Shown: piece after piece, positions 59,889 through 64,000 of the stretch
How the letters are laid out: every line of letters begins with the position of its first letter
Numbering within the stretch: the stretch's first letter is position 1
NCBI RefSeq assembly: GCF_036192275.1
Contig: NZ_CP108088.1
Location: 7,379,501-7,443,500 of the forward strand
DNA: 64,000 nucleotides
Direction: 5' to 3'
Source of the DNA: Streptomyces sp. NBC_00250
Lineage (GTDB): Bacteria; Actinomycetota; Actinomycetes; Streptomycetales; Streptomycetaceae
Program-made: the position numbers and the translations under genes
The notes under the pieces: generated by a model
What the model was told of the DNA's origin: nothing
What the model saw: only the letters and a program-made list of their open reading frames with translations
The model's database searches: none

Positions 59889-60032
59889 GAGGTCGCTCCC
59901 GTTCTCCGGTTCCGGCGGCCGTGTCACGACCGCAAAAGATCAGCCACATGCTATGCGCCGCAGGAGAGGGGAGCGTCCGTCCGGGCCCTGGTCCCGCCAG
60001 GGCCCGGACCGCGGACGAGGGCCGGACAGGCC

Positions 60033-61256
60033 TTAGCCGACCGGGCCCGGGGTCTTCTCCGGAGCGGGCTTCGCCGACGCCGGCTCCCGCCCGCCGGCAC
60101 CACCGGACCTGAGGACGCCCGCGCCGAGGACGAGCCCCAGCGCGAGCAGGGTGACCAGGCCGAACGAGAAGACCAGGGAGGTCGCGTCCGCGATGCCGCC
60201 GATCGCCGAGGGCGCGATGAGTCCCGAGGTGTACGTGATGGTGGCGACGCCCGCGATGGCCTGGCTGGGGTTCGGGCCGCTGCGCCCGGCCGCGGCGAAG
60301 GCGAGCGGGACGACGACAGCGACCCCGAGTCCGATGAGACCGAATCCGGCCATCGCGACGGCGGCGTGCGGGGCGAGGACGACCAGGACACCGCCGAGGG
60401 TGGCGACGGCGCCCCCGACCCGTACGGTACGGACCGCGCCGAAGCGGTCCACGACCCGGTCGCCCGCCAGCCGTGCGACGGTCATCGTCAGGGCGAAGGC
60501 GGTCGTGGAGGCGGCCGCGAGCCCCGCGGAGCTGCCCAGCTCGTCCCGGAGGTAGACGGCCGACCAGTCGAGGCTGGCGCCCTCCGCGAACACCGCGCAG
60601 AAGCCGATCGCGCCGATGACCAGTGCGGACTTCGGCGGAAGGGAGAAGCGCGGCGGCGGCTCCTCGTCCGGAGTGCTGCGCATGTCGAGGACGCCCTGGC
60701 AGAAGAACAGGCCGAGGGCGGTGAGGACCAGGGCCGCGATCAGATGGTGGAGGCGGGCGTCGCCGCCGAGGTGCGCGGCGACCGTGCCGGCCGCGGAACC
60801 GACGAGGGCGCCCGCGCTCCACATGCCGTGCAGGCTCGACATGATGGACTTGCCGAGCCGGTTCTCGGTCTCCACCCCGAGCGCGTTCATCGCCACGTCG
60901 GACATGCCGGCGGTCGCGCCGTACACGAAGAGCGCGGCGCACAGGCCCCAGATGTTGGGCGCGAGTGAGGGCAGCGTCAGGGCGAGCGTCCACAGGGCGA
61001 GCAGTCCGCGCAGGGCCGTGCGGGCACCGAAGCGGTGGGAGACGGCCCCGGCGAGCGGCATGGCGACGGAGGCGCCGAGGGCGGGGAAGGCGAGCGCGAG
61101 CCCGAGCTGTCCGGCGCTCACGCCCGCGTGCTCCTGGATCCAGGGGATACGGGTGGCGAAACTGCCGGTCACGGCGCCGTGGACGCAGAAGACGGCGGCG
61201 ACGGCGAAACGCGCGCGCCGCAGGCGATCGATGCTGGAGACGGTCTCCGCCGCCAT
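60033..61256 (-). CDS. major facilitator superfamily transporter
   Basis: 407 residues, 12 predicted helices, resembling the YbjJ/FucP-like MFS group (FCVHGAVTGSFATRIPWIQE, SSLHGMWSAGALVGSAAG, GFCAVFAEGASLDWSAVYL). Substrate unknown; related proteins are annotated as sugar or drug exporters. It is transcribed divergently from a ROK regulator, with a palindrome between the genes, so it is probably controlled by that regulator. Confidence 0.88.
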   Translation of the reverse strand: MAAETVSSIDRLRRARFAVAAVFCVHGAVTGSFATRIPWIQEHAGVSAGQLGLALAFPALGASVAMPLAGAVSHRFGARTALRGLLALWTLALTLPSLAPNIWGLCAALFVYGATAGMSDVAMNALGVETENRLGKSIMSSLHGMWSAGALVGSAAGTVAAHLGGDARLHHLIAALVLTALGLFFCQGVLDMRSTPDEEPPPRFSLPPKSALVIGAIGFCAVFAEGASLDWSAVYLRDELGSSAGLAAASTTAFALTMTVARLAGDRVVDRFGAVRTVRVGGAVATLGGVLVVLAPHAAVAMAGFGLIGLGVAVVVPLAFAAAGRSGPNPSQAIAGVATITYTSGLIAPSAIGGIADATSLVFSFGLVTLLALGLVLGAGVLRSGGAGGREPASAKPAPEKTPGPVG

Positions 61257-61310
61257 GGGCCCTCCCTGGGGGTGGTGGTGTGGCTCTGTCGGGTGGTGTG
61301 GCGCGTAAAC

Positions 61311-61331
61311 TATCAGGAACCCTGCCTGATA
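61311..61331. promoter_or_regulatory. palindromic operator between the MFS and ROK genes
   Basis: TATCAGG (61311-61317), seven-base spacer, CCTGATA (61325-61331), in an AT-rich patch of the 127-base divergent gap and overlapping a TAAACT -10-like hexamer (61306-61311). ROK repressors bind such palindromes at divergent promoters. Confidence 0.6.
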
Positions 61332-61383
61332 AATAGATCACGGGATGGCATCCGCGCCGGAGCCCGTCTGAGAGGATCGCCGC

Positions 61384-62526
61384 ATGGCCGCATCCCCGAG
61401 CACCGCACGAGCCATCAACGACCGGTTCGCCCTGCGACTGCTCCAGGACGAAGGCCCGTTGACGGCCACTCAGCTGAAGACCCTCACCGGACTCTCCCGG
61501 CCCACCGTCGCCGACCTCGTCGAGCGCCTCCAGGGCTCCGGGCTCGTCCATGTCGTCGGGGAGTCCGGAGCCGAGCGCCGGGGCCCCAACGCCAAGCTGT
61601 ACGGACTCGTCGCCGACCGGGCGCACCTCGCCGCCCTCGACGTACGCACCAGCTCCGTCTCCGTCACCGTCGCCGACCTGCTCGGCACCACCCTCGCCGA
61701 GGCCTCCGTACCCGTCGGCGACGACAGCGGCACCGGACCCGCCGTCGAGAAGGCGGTCGCGCTCCTGGAGCGCACCGTGAAGGAGGCCGGCGCAGACCGG
61801 CTGCACACCGTGGCCGTCGGCGCCCCCGGCCTCATCGACCCGGCCACCGGCGAACTCCGCGACTCCTCGGGACTGCCCGCCTGGCACCGGCGGCTCGTCG
61901 GCGTCCTCCAGGAACGGCTCCCCGCCCACGTCCTCGTCGAGAACGAGACCAACCTCGCCGCCGTCGCCGAACTGCGCGAGGGCGCGGCCCGCGACCGCGA
62001 GGACTTCGTCCTCCTCTGGCTCGGCCAGGGCGTCGGCGCCGCGGTCGTCCTCGACGGGCGGCTGCGCCGCGGAGCCTCGGGCGGCGCGGGCGAGATCGGC
62101 TTCCTGCCGGTACCCGGCACCTCGGGGGTCCCCTCGTCCACCGGCTGCGACGGCGGCTTCCACGAGCTGGCCTGCGCGGCCGCCGTCGAGACCCTCGCCG
62201 CCGCGCACGGCCTGGCCCCGGCGGAGGCCCTCGCCTCGGACCACGCCCCCTTCCTCGACGCCCTCGCCCGACGCCTCGCCATCGGCGCGGCCGCGGTCGC
62301 CTCCGTCCTGGACCCCGGCTGCGTGGTCCTCGCCGGGGAGACCGGCCACCAGGGCGGCGCCGGACTCGCCGCGCGCGTGGAGGCCGAACTCGCCACCCTC
62401 TCCCCCTTGCGTACGGAGGTCCGCCCGACCGCCCTGGGCGACGCGGCGGTTCTGCGCGGCGCCCTGCTCCTCGCCCGGGACGCGGCGCAGGACGCGCTCT
62501 TCGGAGCGCCGACGGTGGGACTCTAG
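61384..62526 (+). CDS. ROK-family transcriptional regulator
   Basis: 380 residues. The N-terminal winged HTH (GPLTATQLKTLTGLSRPTVADLVERLQGSG, residues about 25-55) is followed by a ROK sugar-kinase-like domain (VGAPGLIDPATG, LVENETNLAAVAELREGA, GQGVGAAVVLDGRL, GASGGAGEIGFLPV). The kinase Asp of the D/ENxAN motif is replaced (ENETN), and of the Cys-rich zinc motif only one cysteine remains (STGCDGGFHELA). It is therefore a sensor rather than a kinase, and its zinc site looks lost. The divergent MFS gene is the likely target. Confidence 0.88.
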   Translation: MAASPSTARAINDRFALRLLQDEGPLTATQLKTLTGLSRPTVADLVERLQGSGLVHVVGESGAERRGPNAKLYGLVADRAHLAALDVRTSSVSVTVADLLGTTLAEASVPVGDDSGTGPAVEKAVALLERTVKEAGADRLHTVAVGAPGLIDPATGELRDSSGLPAWHRRLVGVLQERLPAHVLVENETNLAAVAELREGAARDREDFVLLWLGQGVGAAVVLDGRLRRGASGGAGEIGFLPVPGTSGVPSSTGCDGGFHELACAAAVETLAAAHGLAPAEALASDHAPFLDALARRLAIGAAAVASVLDPGCVVLAGETGHQGGAGLAARVEAELATLSPLRTEVRPTALGDAAVLRGALLLARDAAQDALFGAPTVGL

Positions 62527-62568
62527 AACGCCGGGACTCCAGAACAGGGCTCCGGGCGGCACCCGGCT

Positions 62569-63333
62569 TCAGGCGCCCGCCGCCGGGCCGCCCGGTCCGC
62601 CGAACCGTCCCGCCAGGAACTCGTCGAAGGTCACCCGGCCCACCGCGCGGTCCGGCGCCAGGTGCTCGCCGCGCCGCAGTCCCCGGTAGACCTTGCCCGG
62701 CAGCGGCACCTCGACGAGGCGGCGCCGGCGCCCGCTCGCCCGCAGGTAGGAGCGGGCCAGCTCGACGAAGGTCCGGATCTCGGGGCCGGCCATGTCCTCC
62801 ACCCGGCCCGCCGGCGGCCCCGCGGCCAGCTCGGCGAGGCGCGCGGCCGCCTCCGCCACTTCCAGCGGCTGGTCCCGCACGTCCTTGGGCAGCAGCATCA
62901 CGGGCGGCTTGGCCAGGCCCTGGAGCAGCTGGAGGACCAGGTCGTGGAACTGGGTGGTGCGCAGCAGCGTCCAGCCGAGGCCCGAGCCCTGGATCATGCG
63001 CTCCACGGCGTACTTGGTGCGGTAGTAGCCGAGCGGTACCCGGTCGACGCCGATGATCGAGATGTACAGCAGGTGCGGCACCTCGGCGCGCTGCGCCGCC
63101 TCGATCAGGAGGCGGGCCGCGTCCTTGTCGCCGCGCAGGATGTTGCTGCAGTGGACGACCGTGTCCACCCCGTCGACCGCCCGGTCGAGCAGCGGCCCGC
63201 CCTGCCGCAGGTCGACCGCGTACGGCGGGGAGTGCCTGCTGAGGACCCGTACCTCGTGGCCGTCGGCGCGCAGACGCTCGCAGACGGGCCGGCCGAGGGT
63301 CCCCGTGCCGCCGGTCACCAGGATCGTGCTCAT
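62569..63333 (-). CDS. NAD(P)-binding atypical short-chain dehydrogenase (NmrA/SDR_a5-like)
   Basis: 254 residues. The Rossmann loop ILVTGGTGTLGRPVCERL is at the N-terminus, followed by HCSNILRGDKDAA, YISIIGVDRVPLGYYRTKY and LLRTTQFHDLVLQLL, the pattern of atypical SDRs such as NmrA-like and mitochondrial-complex-assembly proteins. The Tyr-x-x-x-Lys is present as YYRTKY. Substrate unknown. It is convergent with the ROK gene, separated by only 42 bases. Confidence 0.85.
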   Translation of the reverse strand: MSTILVTGGTGTLGRPVCERLRADGHEVRVLSRHSPPYAVDLRQGGPLLDRAVDGVDTVVHCSNILRGDKDAARLLIEAAQRAEVPHLLYISIIGVDRVPLGYYRTKYAVERMIQGSGLGWTLLRTTQFHDLVLQLLQGLAKPPVMLLPKDVRDQPLEVAEAAARLAELAAGPPAGRVEDMAGPEIRTFVELARSYLRASGRRRRLVEVPLPGKVYRGLRRGEHLAPDRAVGRVTFDEFLAGRFGGPGGPAAGA

Positions 63334-63374
63334 GCCTCCAGACTGACCGCCCTCGGCGTCCTCCGCACACGCGG

Positions 63375-63407
63375 AGCGCCGCGCCCCGGACAGGGGGGCG
63401 CGGCGCT
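63375..63407. terminator. hairpin downstream of the chitin-binding protein gene
   Basis: AGCGCCGCGCCCC (63375-63387) pairs with GGGGCGCGGCGCT (63395-63407), loop of seven bases. With the next stem it fills the gap between the two reverse-strand genes. Confidence 0.6.
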
Positions 63408-63414
63408 GTGGGAG

Positions 63415-63452
63415 CCCGGCGGCGGCAAGGGCCGTGAAGTTCCGCCGCCGGG
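63415..63452 (-). terminator. terminator of the chitin-binding protein gene
   Basis: CCCGGCGGCGG (63415-63425) pairs with CCGCCGCCGGG (63442-63452), a sixteen-base loop, 18 bases after the stop on the reverse strand. Confidence 0.5.
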
Positions 63453-63470
63453 GGTTTCAGAGGGGTGGGG

Positions 63471-64000
63471 TCAGCAGGGACCGAGGTCCTTCCAGACGCC
63501 CCACTCGCCGGTCGTGCCCGGCGCCTCGTTCTGGGTCCACCACTGGGCCTTGTACTTGCGGCCGTTGTGGGAGACCTCGTTGCCCGCGTTGTAGACGGTG
63601 CTGGCCACGTACGCCGGGACCGTGCCGCAGCCCGTGGGCGGCGTCGTCGGAGGCGTGGTCGGGGGAGTCGTCGGCGGGGTCGTCGGCGGCGTGGTGGGAG
63701 GCGTGGTCGGCGGGGTGGTCGGCGGGGTCGTCGTGCCCGGCTCGACCACCGTCGTGCCGCGCGCCAGGTCACCGGCGAGGGCGTACGTCGTGCCGTTGAT
63801 GTTCACCGTCCAGTTGGAGGGGGTGGACACCGGCAGGTAGTAGTTGAACGCCAGGTCGACCGTGGCGCCCGGGGCCAGCGACTGCCAGGCCGGGAGCTTC
63901 AGGGAGACGCGGTGGAAGTCGCCCTTCAGGCCGCCCACGTTGCTGCCCGTGTGGTCGCTGCTGATCACCTTCGTGCCGAAGCCCGACTGGTCGGAGGCGT
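63471..64000 (-). CDS. secreted carbohydrate-active protein with C-terminal CBM5/12 domain, N-terminus outside window
   Basis: The last 175 or so residues of a gene whose start lies beyond 64000 (the frame is open to the window edge). From the visible N-terminal side: a beta-rich domain (SLKLPAWQSLAPGATVDLAF, then NYYLPVSTPSNWTVNING), a Thr/Pro linker of about eight TTPP units, and a C-terminal chitin-binding module (VYNAGNEVSHNGRKYKAQWW, then NEAPG and the terminal WGVWKDLGPC) with the aromatic residues of the CBM5/12 (ChtBD3) family. The module would attach the protein to chitin or a similar polymer. The catalytic domain, if any, is not visible; a chitinase, lytic monooxygenase or other glycosidase are all possible. 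Confidence 0.8.
   Translation of the reverse strand, partial: ASDQSGFGTKVISSDHTGSNVGGLKGDFHRVSLKLPAWQSLAPGATVDLAFNYYLPVSTPSNWTVNINGTTYALAGDLARGTTVVEPGTTTPPTTPPTTPPTTPPTTPPTTPPTTPPTTPPTGCGTVPAYVASTVYNAGNEVSHNGRKYKAQWWTQNEAPGTTGEWGVWKDLGPC
63634..63735 (-). repeat. 12-bp coding repeat of the Thr/Pro linker
   Basis: About eight imperfect 12-base units encode Thr-Pro-Pro-Thr on the reverse strand. Such linkers join catalytic and binding modules in secreted glycosidases. Confidence 0.7.

Noticed and set aside
58234..62562. A 1442-residue reverse-strand open frame across the NCS2, MFS and ROK genes
   Set aside because: It overlaps three well-supported genes in other frames, is Arg/Gly/Pro-rich, and has no recognisable domain.
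63634..63735. CRISPR-like repeat array
   Set aside because: Units are 12 bases without spacers and encode a Thr/Pro linker in frame.

Overview
The window is a chromosomal segment from a high-GC actinomycete, almost certainly a Streptomyces. Support comes from the strong G/C bias at third codon positions, frequent GTG and TTG starts, a bldD gene with an intact cyclic-di-GMP signature, a 107-residue sIHF (mihF) gene, a zinc-free ribosomal protein S4, a motif-depleted actinobacterial PriA, and a gene order (alaS-ruvX-mltG-aroE-aroCKBQ-pepQ-efp-nusB-bldD-pyr operon-mihF-gmk-rpoZ-coaBC-metK-priA-fmt-rsmB ... rpe) that I recognise from streptomycetes.

Layout. 1-6 kb: the 3' end of hisS, a VKOR-family protein, rarA, rpsD behind a long structured leader, and a reverse-strand P-loop/TPR protein. 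6-13 kb: two small conserved proteins, then alaS, ruvX, mltG and aroE, many with start and stop codons overlapping. 13-20 kb: aroC-aroK-aroB-aroQ, a Pro/Gly-rich P-loop protein, an M24 peptidase homologue with altered metal ligands, efp and nusB. 20-31 kb: bldD on the reverse strand with two adjoining BldD-box sequences upstream, then the complete UMP pathway pyrR-pyrB-pyrC-(membrane protein)-carA-carB-pyrD-pyrF preceded by a PyrR RNA-binding loop. 31-41 kb: mihF, gmk, rpoZ, coaBC, metK, priA, an HTH protein, fmt and rsmB.

41.1-45.4 kb is the accessory highlight: a compact reverse-strand operon encoding two WXG100-type proteins, a 608-residue polymorphic toxin ending in an RNase A-like (CdiA-CT type) domain, an immunity protein, a 99-residue orphan RNase A-like fragment lacking the N-terminal conserved histidine segment, and a second immunity-like protein. 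The 100-residue WXG100 gene carries an in-frame TTA at codon 14, the only TTA I could find in any gene of the window. In Streptomyces this predicts dependence on the developmental tRNA bldA.

46-52 kb: rpe, a SorC-type regulator preceded by five imperfect direct repeats, a secreted RNase Sa-like lipoprotein overlapping its barstar inhibitor, a GuaB1-type protein, a GNAT and an SGNH hydrolase. 52-58 kb: an amino acid permease, an Lrp/AsnC regulator, a nitrilase-family amidase and a flavin monooxygenase closely resembling Pseudomonas lysine 2-monooxygenase. This suggests a lysine-to-5-aminovalerate route. 58-64 kb: a DUF5995 protein, a uracil/xanthine permease, an MFS transporter divergent from a ROK regulator, an NAD(P)-binding protein, and the C-terminal end of a secreted chitin-binding protein. 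I saw no tRNA, rRNA, CRISPR array, transposase or prophage genes.
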